Shown here one piece after another: positions 7,172 through 16,021 of a DNA stretch of 64,000 nt (position 1 is its first letter; every line of letters starts with the position of its first letter). Under the pieces are notes generated by a model, which was not told the DNA's origin, made no database searches, and saw only the letters and a list, made by a program, of their open reading frames with translations. The stretch lies in the NCBI RefSeq assembly GCF_017813355.1, contig NZ_JAGIYZ010000016.1, positions 1 to 64,000 of the forward strand, in the 5' to 3' direction. The stretch is from Roseomonas nitratireducens (GTDB lineage: Bacteria > Pseudomonadota > Alphaproteobacteria > Acetobacterales > Acetobacteraceae). Both the position numbers and the translations under genes were made by a program.

Positions 7172-8761
7172 CTAGACCCAGGCGCCGAAGGGCGCGTCCC
7201 CGTCCTTCTCGACCTCATGCACCAGGTCGATCTCCCAGGAGAGGTATTCGCGCATCGCCGCCTCCACCCCATCATTCCGGTCATACGGCCGGAGGTAGAA
7301 GTCGACGCAGTCGGCATCCGGCGGGTCGCGCCGGTCGGCCGCCAGCGGGAAGCCCGCGGCCTTCCACGCCGCCGTGCCGCCGGCGAGGATCTTCAGCGGC
7401 GCCTGGACGATCCCGCGCAGTTCCTCGGCCGCGAGCCGCGCCTGCCATTCCTCCGCCGCCGCGACCACGACATGGCGGTCGCCCGTCAGCCGGCCGGCGA
7501 GCCTGGCGAGGCGGGTGCGGATCCCCCAGACGGCGCCGGGTATGTGCCCGTCGCGGAAGTCGATGGAGCGGGTGAGCTCGACGATCTGCACCGCGCCCTC
7601 CCCGGCCAATGCGGCGAGTTCCGCGGGGGCGATGTGCGGCACGCGGATCGCGGTCGATTCCGGCACCTCCGGCGGGGCCATGCCTTCCTCCAGCCTGCCA
7701 TCCAGCCCGTCGGTCAGCACGAAGACCTCCCAGCCCCCCAGCTGGCGGAGCCAGCCGCCGGTCATGCGGGCGCGCACGCCGGTGTCGTCCACCAGCACGA
7801 TCCGCGCTTCCCGCACCGCGACCCATTGGTCCGTCGCCTGCACAAGCTGCCCGCCCGGCGCGGAACGGCTGCCGCCGAGATGCCCCGCCGCGAATTCCGA
7901 CGGGTCGCGCACGTCGAGCACATAGGTCGTCCGCCCGGCCTCGCCGCGCATGCGCTCGAGGTCGGCGCGCGTCGCGGTCTTCACGCCATGCCGACGGGCG
8001 AAGCGGTCGGCTCGGGCGAAGGCGTCCTCGATCGTCGCGGGCGTGCCTTCGGGATACCGCACCGTCCGCCCGCGATCGCAGGCGAAGCCCGCCAGTTCCC
8101 AGCCCATCGTGCCGTTGCGCAGCGCCACCACCTTGTTCGGCACGCCGGCGCTGCGCAGCGATTCGGCGCCGAGGATGGAGCGCGTCCGCCCCGCGCAGTT
8201 CACGACGATCGTCGTCTCCGGCCGGGTCACGATGTCCCCCACCCGGTACACCAGCTCCCCGCCCGGGACATTGATGCCGCCGGGAATCGTCATGCGGCGG
8301 AACTCGTCGATCGGACGGCTGTCGAGCACGACCATGTCCGTGCCCGCCTCCATCATCGCCTTCAGTTCGGCCGGATCGACCGAGGGCGTGTGGTAGTGGT
8401 GCTCGACCCATTCGCCGAACGCCTTGGGGGGCACGTTGACGCCCGAGAAGGCGACGTAGCCCGCCGCCACCCAGGCCGGCGTGCCGCCCTCCAGCACCGA
8501 GACGTCGCCGCAGCCGATGCCCTCGAGGAAGGCGGCGAGTCGCGCCGCATGGCCTTCGCCGCCATCGACGCAGACCACGCGCACGTCGCGCCGGGGCAGC
8601 AACGCCCGGGCCCGCGCCTCGGCCTTCGACAGCGCGCAGGGCACCGCCCAGAACAGGTGGGAGCGCCCGAACTCCCCATCCTCCCGCGCATCGAGGATGG
8701 CGAGTTCACGCCCATCGCGGATCCAGCCCTTGAGCGTCGCCGCATCGACCTGCTTCGGCAT
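7172..8761 (-). CDS. Multi-domain rhodanese (sulfurtransferase-like) protein with four rhodanese folds
   Basis: The 529-aa protein contains four rhodanese-like domains at about residues 5-105, 125-230, 255-365 and 375-475, plus a short C-terminal tail. Only the second has the catalytic loop cysteine (VVNCAGRTRS). At the equivalent place the first has Asp (CVDGGEG), the third Asp (LVDDTGVRA) and the fourth Ala (AAAEEWQA). It probably moves sulfane sulfur through one active centre, with the other domains acting in binding or structure. It heads the rhodanese-comF-grxC strand and is divergent from a methyltransferase gene. The ATG at 8761 fits the first domain. The natural sulfur donor and acceptor are unknown. 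Confidence 0.88.
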   Translation of the reverse strand: MPKQVDAATLKGWIRDGRELAILDAREDGEFGRSHLFWAVPCALSKAEARARALLPRRDVRVVCVDGGEGHAARLAAFLEGIGCGDVSVLEGGTPAWVAAGYVAFSGVNVPPKAFGEWVEHHYHTPSVDPAELKAMMEAGTDMVVLDSRPIDEFRRMTIPGGINVPGGELVYRVGDIVTRPETTIVVNCAGRTRSILGAESLRSAGVPNKVVALRNGTMGWELAGFACDRGRTVRYPEGTPATIEDAFARADRFARRHGVKTATRADLERMRGEAGRTTYVLDVRDPSEFAAGHLGGSRSAPGGQLVQATDQWVAVREARIVLVDDTGVRARMTGGWLRQLGGWEVFVLTDGLDGRLEEGMAPPEVPESTAIRVPHIAPAELAALAGEGAVQIVELTRSIDFRDGHIPGAVWGIRTRLARLAGRLTGDRHVVVAAAEEWQARLAAEELRGIVQAPLKILAGGTAAWKAAGFPLAADRRDPPDADCVDFYLRPYDRNDGVEAAMREYLSWEIDLVHEVEKDGDAPFGAWV

Positions 8762-8862
8762 GCCTGCCTCCTCCCCTCGAACGGCCGGACGCTAGAACCC
8801 TTTGCCGGTGGAGGGAAACCGCGACGCTTGCCCCGGCCGCGCGGCGGGCGCATCTCCCGCCC

Positions 8863-9750
8863 ATGAGCAGCCCCGTCGAGATCTTCGACCGTCGCCTGGT
8901 GCGCCGCCGCCGCGACCGCGCCGCCGCGACGCAGGATCGCGTCGCGCCGATCCTCTCCGAGGCGGCGGACCGGCTGCTCGACCGGCTGGACGACACGACG
9001 CGCCGCTTCTCCCGCGCGCTCGAGATCGGCGGCCGCGGCCATGTCGCGCCGCGCCTCGCGGCCCGCGGCGTGCCCTTCGTCGTCTCGGCCGACCTTTCCC
9101 CGGCACTCGCGCGCGCCGCCGGGCCGCATCCGGTCGCCTCGGACGAGGAATGGCTGCCCTTCGCCGAGGGCGCCTTCGACCTCGTCGTCGCCTGCCTCTC
9201 GCTGCATTGGGTGAACGACCTGCCGGGCGCGCTGGTGCAGATCCGCCGCGCGCTGGCGCCGGACGGGCTGTTCCTCGCCGCCCTGCCGGGCCTGCCCACG
9301 CTGGGCGAGCTCCGCGCCGCGCTGGGACAGGCCGAGAGCGAGTTGCGCGACGGCCTCGCCCCGCGCGTCTCCCCTTTCCCCGACCTGCGCGACGGGGCGG
9401 GGCTGCTGCAGCGCGCGGGCTTCGCCCTGCCGGTGGCGGATGCCGAGGACATCCCCCTGCTCTATCGCGACCCCTTCGCGCTGCTGGCCGACCTGCGCGC
9501 GGCCGGCGAGGGCAATGCGGTGCTCGCGCGCGACCGGCGCACGCCGCCCCGCGCGCTGTTCCCGCTGGCCGCCGCCCGCCTGCCGCGCGGGGAGGAAGGC
9601 ATCCCGGCGACGCTGCGCCTGGTCATGCTGACCGGCTGGGCGCCCGGCCCCGACCAGCCGCGGGCCGCGCGCCCCGGCTCGGCCACCGCCCGGCTGGCGG
9701 ACGCGCTGGGCACCGTGGAACACGGGACCGGCGAAGCTCCGGGGGCCTGA
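8863..9750 (+). CDS. NDUFAF5/BioC-like SAM-dependent methyltransferase
   Basis: The 295-aa product opens with EIFDRRLVRRRRDRAA, the N-terminus of the bacterial homologues of the mitochondrial complex I assembly factor NDUFAF5. A Rossmann SAM fold follows, with ALEIGGRGHVA as motif I and the conserved FDLVVACLSLHWVNDLPGAL block. In mitochondria NDUFAF5 hydroxylates an arginine of a complex I subunit; the bacterial role is not settled, and some relatives are labelled BioC. It is divergent from the rhodanese gene and stands about 90 bases before map. The family call is firm; the substrate is not. Confidence 0.85.
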   Translation: MSSPVEIFDRRLVRRRRDRAAATQDRVAPILSEAADRLLDRLDDTTRRFSRALEIGGRGHVAPRLAARGVPFVVSADLSPALARAAGPHPVASDEEWLPFAEGAFDLVVACLSLHWVNDLPGALVQIRRALAPDGLFLAALPGLPTLGELRAALGQAESELRDGLAPRVSPFPDLRDGAGLLQRAGFALPVADAEDIPLLYRDPFALLADLRAAGEGNAVLARDRRTPPRALFPLAAARLPRGEEGIPATLRLVMLTGWAPGPDQPRAARPGSATARLADALGTVEHGTGEAPGA

Positions 9751-9837
9751 CCGCAGCCCGCCGACGCCCGCGCGCTTGCAACCCCAGGTTCCCGGGCGCA
9801 TCTTCACCACTCACACAAGACGACGGCACGCAGGTTC

Positions 9838-10650
9838 ATGGAGCAGCAGGGCGGCGAAGCCCGCCGCATCACCATCCATCGCCCCGAGGATTTCGCGGGC
9901 ATGCGCAAGGCGGGCCGCCTCGCCGCCGAGACGCTGGACATGATCGCGGCCCACGTCCTGCCCGGAATCACCACGGGCGAGATCGACCAGATCTGCCATG
10001 ACTTCATGGTGGCCAACGGCGCCGTGCCCGCGACGCTCGGCTACCGCGGCTACACGAAATCCTCCTGCACCTCGGTCAACCACGTTGTCTGCCACGGCAT
10101 CCCGGGCGACCGCGTCCTGGCCGACGGGGACATCGTGAACATCGACGTCACCGTCATCCTCGATGGCTGGTACGGCGACACCAGCCGCATGTTCGTCGCC
10201 GGCACGCCGTCCACCAAGTCGCGGCTGCTGATGGACGTGACCTATGAGGCGATGATGCGCGGCATCGGCGCGATCCGCCCCGGTGCGACGCTCGGCGATG
10301 TCGGCCACGCCATCCAGGCCTATGTGGAACGTCACCGCTTCAGCGTGGTGCGCGACTTCTGCGGCCACGGCATCGGCCGCAACTTCCACGAACCGCCGAA
10401 CGTGCTGCATTACGGCCGCCCCGGCGAAGGGCCGCGCCTGAAGCCGGGCATGTTCTTCACCGTCGAGCCGATGGTGAATGCCGGCCGGCCCGAGGTGAAG
10501 ATCCTCGACGATGGCTGGACGGCGGTGACGCGCGACCGGTCCCTGTCCGCCCAGTACGAGCACATGGTGGGCGTGACGGAGACCGGGGTGGAGATCTTCA
10601 CCCTCTCCCCCGCCGGGATGCATCGCCCGCACGTGCCGGGCGGCGCCTGA
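9838..10650 (+). CDS. map: Methionine aminopeptidase, type I
   Basis: The 270-aa cytosolic metallopeptidase removes initiator methionine from new proteins. The type I hallmarks are visible: SVNHVVCHGIPGDRVLADGD, the metal ligands in NIDVTVILDGWYGDTSRMF, the catalytic histidine in CGHGIGRNFHEPPNV, and the C-terminal ligands in FFTVEPMVNAG and SAQYEHMVGVTETG. The ATG at 9838 gives a normal N-terminus (ITIHRPEDFAGMRKAGRLAA). The radC gene follows after about 60 bases; map-radC adjacency is common in alphaproteobacteria. Confidence 0.96.
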   Translation: MEQQGGEARRITIHRPEDFAGMRKAGRLAAETLDMIAAHVLPGITTGEIDQICHDFMVANGAVPATLGYRGYTKSSCTSVNHVVCHGIPGDRVLADGDIVNIDVTVILDGWYGDTSRMFVAGTPSTKSRLLMDVTYEAMMRGIGAIRPGATLGDVGHAIQAYVERHRFSVVRDFCGHGIGRNFHEPPNVLHYGRPGEGPRLKPGMFFTVEPMVNAGRPEVKILDDGWTAVTRDRSLSAQYEHMVGVTETGVEIFTLSPAGMHRPHVPGGA

Positions 10651-10711
10651 ACCCACCATTGAATTCTTTTCCGGAACGATCCACCTTGGGTTGAGTTCCG
10701 GACGGGAATGC

Positions 10712-11470
10712 ATGGGCAAGCCGCGTCATCTGGCCGAGGCGGGACCGGGAGCGGTGTTCGACCTGCTGCCGCCGGATCAGACGCCGGCGAGCGAGGCCGC
10801 GCCGGGCCATCTCGGCCACCGCGCCCGGATGCGCGAGAAGCTCCTCGGCGCCGGGCCGGACGCGCTGCTCGACCATGAATTGCTGGAAATGGTGCTGTTC
10901 CTGGCGCTGCCGCGGCGGGACACCAAGCCGATCGCGCGCGCGCTGCTCGCCCGCTTCGGGTCCTTCGCCAATGCCATCGCGGCACCACTGCAGGACCTGC
11001 GCGGCGTCGAGGGGCTCGGCGAGGCCGGCGCGGCGGCGCTGCGCACCGTGCAGGCGGCGGCGCTCCGCCTGGTGCGCGCCGAGGTGATGGACCGTCCGGT
11101 GCTCAACAACTGGGACCGGCTGCTGGCCTATCTCTCGGCGGCCATCGCGCGCGAGAAGGTCGAGCAGTTCCGCGTGCTGTTCCTCGACACCAGGAACCGG
11201 CTGATCGCCGACGAGCCGCAGGCGCGCGGCACGGTCAACCACACCCCCGTCTATCCGCGGGAAGTGGTGCGCAGGGCGCTCGAACTGCAGGCGACGGCGC
11301 TGATCCTGGTGCACAACCATCCCTCCGGCGACCCGACGCCGTCGCGCGCCGATCTCGAGATGACGCAGGAGGTGAAGGGCGCGGCGGCGATGCTCGGCAT
11401 CGCGCTGCACGACCACCTCATCATCGGCAACGGGCGGCACCTGTCCTTCCGGCGGGAGGGGCTGCTGTGA
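10712..11470 (+). CDS. radC: RadC family protein (JAB/MPN domain)
   Basis: The 252-aa product has the N-terminal UPF0758 helical region (GHRARMREKLLGAGPDALLD, DHELLEMVLFLALPRRDTKP), a helix-hairpin-helix (GVEGLGEAGAAALRTV), and a C-terminal JAB1/MPN metalloprotease-like domain with the zinc motif LVHNHPSGDPTPSRAD. The name comes from an old link to DNA repair that has not held up; the real role is unclear. The ATG at 10712 is preferred over a TTG at 10691. It follows map on the same strand. Confidence 0.92.
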   Translation: MGKPRHLAEAGPGAVFDLLPPDQTPASEAAPGHLGHRARMREKLLGAGPDALLDHELLEMVLFLALPRRDTKPIARALLARFGSFANAIAAPLQDLRGVEGLGEAGAAALRTVQAAALRLVRAEVMDRPVLNNWDRLLAYLSAAIAREKVEQFRVLFLDTRNRLIADEPQARGTVNHTPVYPREVVRRALELQATALILVHNHPSGDPTPSRADLEMTQEVKGAAAMLGIALHDHLIIGNGRHLSFRREGLL

Positions 11471-11546
11471 AGGATTTCGCGGCACGCTGCGCACCGGCGC
11501 GCGCCGGCCGTTGACCGCTTGCCCGGCCTGCCGGCACGCTGCCGGC

Positions 11547-12605
11547 ATGCGTCACGCACCCCTCGTCGTTTTGCTTGCCCTTGCCGCGGCGGCGAGCCCG
11601 GCTGCCGCGCAGAAGGGCGGCTCGCTCGGCAACATGCCGCCGCCGCCGCCGTCCCAGGGCCCGCAGGGCCCGCAGGGCCTCGGGCCGCAGGGCCTCGGGC
11701 CGCGCGGCAATGCCGGACCGCAGATGGCGCTGCCGCGCGACAAGCCGCCGCCGCTGCCCGGACCCGGCATGGGCCAGGCGCGGCCGCAGGGCCCCGGACC
11801 GGGCCAGGTTCCCCAGCCAGGGCAGGGCTTCGGCCAGCCGGGACCGCGGCCGGGCGGGCCCGCGCCCGGGCAGGTGGCGCAATTGCCGCGCGACAAGCCG
11901 CCGCCGCTCGGCGCGGCGGCGCCCGGCCGCCCCGGCGGGGCGCCGGGCGGCGCGGGCGATGGCGGGGCGCAGCGCATGGTCTCCTCCGGCACCGGCTTCG
12001 TCGTCGCGCCGCGCCAGATCATGACCAACCAGCACGTGGTCGATGGCTGCACGGCGATGCGCGCGCGGCTGTCCAACGGCCAGGAGATCCCGGCGACCAT
12101 CATCGCCGCCGACGCGCAGCGCGACCTCGCCTTGCTGCGCACGGAAAGCGACCCCGGCCCCGTCCTGGCCTTCCGCCGCGCGGCGGAGGTGCGGCGCGGC
12201 GAGAGCGTCGTCACCTACGGCTTCCCGCTCGCGGGGCTGCTGTCCTCCGGCCCCACGCTGACGACGGGGGACGTCTCGGCCCTCGCGGGGCTGGGCGACA
12301 ATCCGCGCCAGATCCAGATCAGCGCGCCGGTGCAGCAGGGCAATTCCGGCGGGCCGCTGCTCGACCTGCGCGGCCAGGTCGTCGGCGTCATCGTCTCCAA
12401 GCTGAACGCGCAGCGGATCGCCGAGCGCACCGGCGACATCCCGCAGAACGTGAACTTCGCCGTGAAGCACACCGAGGCGGTGGACTTCATGCGCGAACAC
12501 GGCGTTCAGCCGCAGCTGGAAGACCCCACCGGCCAGCCGCGCAGCGCGGCCGAGATCGGCGAGCTCGCCCATATCTCGACCGTCTTCCTGCGCTGCATGC
12601 GCTAG
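11547..12605 (+). CDS. Secreted S1C-type serine protease with a Pro/Gly/Gln-rich linker
   Basis: The 352-aa protein starts with a Sec signal peptide (residues 1-21, cut after SPAAA). Residues 29-145 form a low-complexity segment with collagen-like GPQ/GLGP triplets and two copies of LPRDKPPPL. The trypsin-like domain (about 146-330) shows the full triad: His163 (TNQHVVDG), Asp193 (QRDLALL) and Ser267 (QGNSGGP). No PDZ domain follows, unlike DegP/DegQ. It should act in the periplasm or at the cell surface. The ATG at 11547 starts the signal peptide. The next gene downstream is convergent, with only 15 bases between the stops. Confidence 0.88.
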   Translation: MRHAPLVVLLALAAAASPAAAQKGGSLGNMPPPPPSQGPQGPQGLGPQGLGPRGNAGPQMALPRDKPPPLPGPGMGQARPQGPGPGQVPQPGQGFGQPGPRPGGPAPGQVAQLPRDKPPPLGAAAPGRPGGAPGGAGDGGAQRMVSSGTGFVVAPRQIMTNQHVVDGCTAMRARLSNGQEIPATIIAADAQRDLALLRTESDPGPVLAFRRAAEVRRGESVVTYGFPLAGLLSSGPTLTTGDVSALAGLGDNPRQIQISAPVQQGNSGGPLLDLRGQVVGVIVSKLNAQRIAERTGDIPQNVNFAVKHTEAVDFMREHGVQPQLEDPTGQPRSAAEIGELAHISTVFLRCMR

Positions 12606-12620
12606 GTCGTCGGGACGGCG

Positions 12621-13193
12621 TCAGCCGCCGCGGACGGCCCTCAGCGCCGCCGCGGCGAAGGCGGCGGCGTCGGCGGGCGGCGGGTTGCGGTCGGCCATGG
12701 TGACCTGCACCCGCACGAAGCGGCCCTGCGCCGCGCCGATGCACACGTGGCGCACCACGGCGGCGCGCCCGAAGGCGCCGGTCATGATCGCGCAGCGCAG
12801 GCCGGGATCGGCGATGGTGATGCGCTCGCGCTCGGTCAGGCGGCGCCCGCCGCGGCCGTAGGGCGCCTCGCTGACCTCGGCGACGGCGGAGGTGAGTTCG
12901 CGCTCGATGACCGGCGATGACGGGTCGGACGGCGCCGCGCCGCCGGGCGCCTCATAGACGAGGATGGCGCCGACCGCGCTGCGGTTCGCCGTGGCGTAGT
13001 CGAGCGCGAGCGCGGGCCCGGGCCGCCGCGCGGTCTCGCCGAGCATGAAGCCGGCCAGCTGGGCCGGCATGCGTTGCGCGATCGTGTCGAGGGATGGCCG
13101 GCCCGCTTCCTCGAGGGCGGCGCAGCCGGCGAGGGCGAGCATGCCCGCCGCCGCGCCCCATCGGGCCGCCCTGCGCCACGTCCGTGCCGTCAT
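12621..13193 (-). CDS. Putative lipoprotein, unknown function
   Basis: The 190-aa product begins with a twin-arginine-containing charged N-terminus and a hydrophobic stretch ending in the lipobox LALAGC (Cys at about residue 24), so it should be lipidated. The mature part has two further cysteines (in LRCAIMTG and VRHVCIG) that could form a disulfide. I do not recognise a family. The ATG at 13193 places the lipobox correctly; a longer upstream reading has no lipoprotein signal. It lies about 85 bases downstream of the terC-like gene on the same strand and is convergent with the protease gene. Confidence 0.7.
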   Translation of the reverse strand: MTARTWRRAARWGAAAGMLALAGCAALEEAGRPSLDTIAQRMPAQLAGFMLGETARRPGPALALDYATANRSAVGAILVYEAPGGAAPSDPSSPVIERELTSAVAEVSEAPYGRGGRRLTERERITIADPGLRCAIMTGAFGRAAVVRHVCIGAAQGRFVRVQVTMADRNPPPADAAAFAAAALRAVRGG

Positions 13194-13278
13194 GCCCCGC
13201 CCCGCCCTGTCATGGCGGGGGGAAGAAGCGCACCGGAATCCGGCCGTATCGTGGCCGGCGGGCGCCTCGCGCGGGGCC

Positions 13279-14097
13279 TCAGGCATGCGCCCCGCGGCGG
13301 GTCGCGTCGCGGACGGCGCCCGCCACCAGCGTGATGACCGAGGTGTAGATCACCAGCTGGAGGAAGGTCGCACCCACCCAGAGCCAGACCGGGAAGACCC
13401 CGGCGATGGCGGGCGCGAGGAAGCCGAGCGGCAGGAACAGGTAGGCGTAGGCCTCCGGCACCGCGGTCGCGACCTGGTGCGTGCCCTCGTAGATCATCTG
13501 GAACGCGACGTAGAGGATCACGAGCAGGCCGATCCAGGCGATCCAGCGATGCTTGTCGAGCAGCCGCGCGATCAGCGTCGCGGCGACGCCCATCAGGACG
13601 ACCGACACGGCAAGGCCGATGATCAGGATATAGGGATGGTCCTTCGCCGCGCCGGCGACGGCGAGCACGTTGTCGAGGCTCATCGACACGTCGGCGACGA
13701 GGATCTGCGTGATGGCCTGGCGCAGCGTCTTGCGCGGCACGCCGGGTTCGGCGCCGTCCAGCGCCTCGACGCCCTCGTGCTGCTCGGTCGTGTCGGCGTG
13801 GCCATGGCCGCCGCCGTCGCGCAGCTCGCGGTACATCTTCCAGCAGACCCAGAGCAGCAGAACGCCGCCCGCGAGCACGATGCCGACGATCGAGAGCAGC
13901 TGCACCGTGATCGACGCGAAGGCGATGCGCATGACGGTGGCGGCGATGATGCCCCAGAAGATCGCCTTCTTGCGCTGGTCGGCCGGCAGGCCGGCCGCGG
14001 CCATGCCGACGACGATGGCGTTGTCACCGGCGAGGACGACGTCGATGAACAGCACCATTGCCAGTGGCTGGAACCATTCAGGCAGCATTTCCAACAT
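13279..14097 (-). CDS. TerC/YjbE family integral membrane protein
   Basis: The 272-aa protein has about seven hydrophobic helices. It carries the two family signatures in repeat order, IDVVLAGDNAIVVGMAAAGL near the N-terminus and VADVSMSLDNVLAVAGAA in the middle, whose acidic residues lie inside the membrane. Between them is a charged, His-containing cytoplasmic loop (about 95-125). TerC-family proteins are linked to metal handling (manganese or calcium) and tellurite resistance. Such genes are often under a yybP-ykoY riboswitch; I looked in the 157-base divergent region to purB and could not identify one. The downstream lipoprotein gene may be co-transcribed. Confidence 0.9.
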   Translation of the reverse strand: MLEMLPEWFQPLAMVLFIDVVLAGDNAIVVGMAAAGLPADQRKKAIFWGIIAATVMRIAFASITVQLLSIVGIVLAGGVLLLWVCWKMYRELRDGGGHGHADTTEQHEGVEALDGAEPGVPRKTLRQAITQILVADVSMSLDNVLAVAGAAKDHPYILIIGLAVSVVLMGVAATLIARLLDKHRWIAWIGLLVILYVAFQMIYEGTHQVATAVPEAYAYLFLPLGFLAPAIAGVFPVWLWVGATFLQLVIYTSVITLVAGAVRDATRRGAHA

Positions 14098-14254
14098 GAT
14101 GTGGACGTTCCCGGAGCGTAGTGGGTCGAATTAAGGCCGGTAGCGTTAGCCGCCGGGCCCGCCGGCGGCAACCCCGGAGCGTTCGGGCGCCCGCCTTGCG
14201 CCGCGGCCCCGCCCGCGCGAAACGCTAACCGAAACCGCTTTCGGAGCGCCCGCC

Positions 14255-15592
14255 ATGGTTCCGCGCTATTCCCGCCCGCAGATGGAGGCGATCTGGTCGC
14301 CCGCCGCGCGGTATCGGATCTGGTTCGAGATCGAGGCCCTCGCGGCCGAGGCCATGGCATCGATCGGGACCATTCCCGCCGATGCCGCGCGCATCATCCG
14401 CGAGAAGGGCGCCCCCCGCGCCGCCGCGATCTCCGACGCCGACGTCGCGGCGATCGACGCGATCGAGCGCGAGACGCGCCACGACGTCATCGCCTTCCTC
14501 ACCTGGATGGCGCAGGGCATCGGGCCGGAGGCGCGCTTCATGCACCAGGGCATGACGTCGTCGGACGTGCTCGACACCTGCCTCGCGGTGCAGATGGCGC
14601 GCGCGGCGGACCTGCTGATCGCCGACCTCGACGCGCTGCTCGCGGCGCTGAAGGCGCGCGCGATGGAACATCGCATGACGCCGACCGTCGGGCGCAGCCA
14701 CGGCATCCACGCCGAACCCACCACCTTCGGGCTGAAGCTCGCCGGCCACCACGCGGAATTCGCGCGCGGCCGGGCGCGGCTGGTCGCGGCGCGGGCGGAA
14801 GTCGCGACCTGCGCGATCTCGGGCCCCGTCGGCACCTTCGCCTCCGTCGATCCGCGCGTGGAGGCCTTCGTCGCCGACCGCCTCGGCCTCGCGGTCGAAC
14901 CCGTCAGCACGCAGGTGATCCCGCGCGACCGCCACGCCGCCTTCTTCTGCGCGCTGGCCGTGGTGGCGAGCGCGATCGAGCGACTGGCCACCGAGGTGCG
15001 CCACCTGCAGCGCAGCGAGGTGCGCGAGGCCGAGGAATTCTTCCACCCCGGCCAGAAGGGCAGCAGCGCCATGCCGCACAAGCGGAACCCGGTGCTGAGC
15101 GAGAACCTGACCGGCCTCGCCCGCCTGGTCCGCGGCTATGCCGTCCCCGCGCTCGAGAACGTCGCGCTGTGGCACGAGCGCGACATCAGCCATTCGAGCG
15201 TGGAGCGCGTGATCGCCCCGGATGCCACGATCGCACTCGACTTCGCGCTGATGCGCCTGACCGGGATGATGGAAAAGCTCACCGTCTACCCCGCGCGCAT
15301 GGCGGCGAATCTCGAAAGCCTCGGCGGCGTCGTGCACAGCCAGAAGGTGCTGCTCGCGCTGACCCAGGCGGGGATGAGCCGGGAAGACGCCTACCGCGCC
15401 GTCCAGCGCGCGGCGATGGCGACCTGGGAGGCGCTGGGCACGCCCGCCGCGCGCGGCTTCCGCGACAACCTGCTCGCCGATGCGACGGTCTCGGCGCTGC
15501 TCGATGGCCCCGCGCTCGATGCGGCGATGGACCCGCGGCGGGACTTCGCCCATGTCGATACGATCTTCAGGCGCGTCTTCGGGGAAGGCTAA
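14255..15592 (+). CDS. purB: Adenylosuccinate lyase
   Basis: The 445-aa enzyme of the fumarase/aspartase superfamily carries the signature SSAMPHKRNP, the region GRSHGIHAEPTTFGLKLAGH, and the N-terminus MVPRYSRPQMEAIWSP typical of PurB. It cleaves SAICAR and adenylosuccinate, releasing fumarate, in IMP and AMP synthesis. The ATG at 14255 is the conserved start. It is divergent from the terC-like gene. The main purine cluster (purC onward) begins 1.3 kb downstream, with a repeat protein and an NRDE protein between. Confidence 0.97.
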   Translation: MVPRYSRPQMEAIWSPAARYRIWFEIEALAAEAMASIGTIPADAARIIREKGAPRAAAISDADVAAIDAIERETRHDVIAFLTWMAQGIGPEARFMHQGMTSSDVLDTCLAVQMARAADLLIADLDALLAALKARAMEHRMTPTVGRSHGIHAEPTTFGLKLAGHHAEFARGRARLVAARAEVATCAISGPVGTFASVDPRVEAFVADRLGLAVEPVSTQVIPRDRHAAFFCALAVVASAIERLATEVRHLQRSEVREAEEFFHPGQKGSSAMPHKRNPVLSENLTGLARLVRGYAVPALENVALWHERDISHSSVERVIAPDATIALDFALMRLTGMMEKLTVYPARMAANLESLGGVVHSQKVLLALTQAGMSREDAYRAVQRAAMATWEALGTPAARGFRDNLLADATVSALLDGPALDAAMDPRRDFAHVDTIFRRVFGEG

Positions 15593-15675
15593 CTCGTCGA
15601 AACCGTGGCGCCGTCGCCGTCTTTCGGTCAAAAGAAGGCGTTAACGTTCTGGTCATATTGAGGAGTGACCCAACC

Positions 15676-15978
15676 ATGCGCCGGATCCGCAGCTTTGCCC
15701 TGGCTGGCCTCGCCGCCCTCGCGGGGGCCATCGCCCTGCCCGGCAGCGCCGAGGCCGGCGACCGGCACGGCTGGGGACACCCCGGCCGCGGCTGGGGGCC
15801 GCCGCATCAGCGCCACTACAGCTACGGCCCGCCGCGCGGCTACTACGCGCCGCCGCCGCGCTACTACTACGCGCCGCCGCCGCGCGTGTATTACGCGCCG
15901 CCGCCGCCGGTCTACTACGCGCCGCCGCCGGCCTACTACTACGGCCCGCCGGGCGTCTCGCTGAACTTCCGCTTCTGA
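15676..15978 (+). CDS. Small secreted Tyr/Pro-rich repeat protein
   Basis: The 100-aa product has a Sec signal peptide (residues 1-27, cut after GSAEA) and a mature part of His/Gly/Trp-rich sequence. It then has five copies of a YYAPPP-type hexamer-to-octamer (residues about 55-90) and ends in VSLNFRF. The terminal aromatic/Arg ending resembles small alphaproteobacterial periplasmic or outer-membrane-associated proteins with YYxPP repeats, whose function is not known. An AGGAG ribosome-binding site lies 10 bases before the ATG at 15676. Codon use in the repeat is nearly uniform, as expected from recent repeat expansion. Confidence 0.8.
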   Translation: MRRIRSFALAGLAALAGAIALPGSAEAGDRHGWGHPGRGWGPPHQRHYSYGPPRGYYAPPPRYYYAPPPRVYYAPPPPVYYAPPPAYYYGPPGVSLNFRF

Positions 15979-16021
15979 CGCGCCATTGCCGGCCGCGTCG
16001 CGCGGCCGCAGCGTGACAGGC

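Noticed and set aside
14098-14254. Possible yybP-ykoY manganese riboswitch before the terC-like gene
   Set aside because: The region has GC-rich inverted repeats, but I could not align the conserved internal loops of the yybP-ykoY class.
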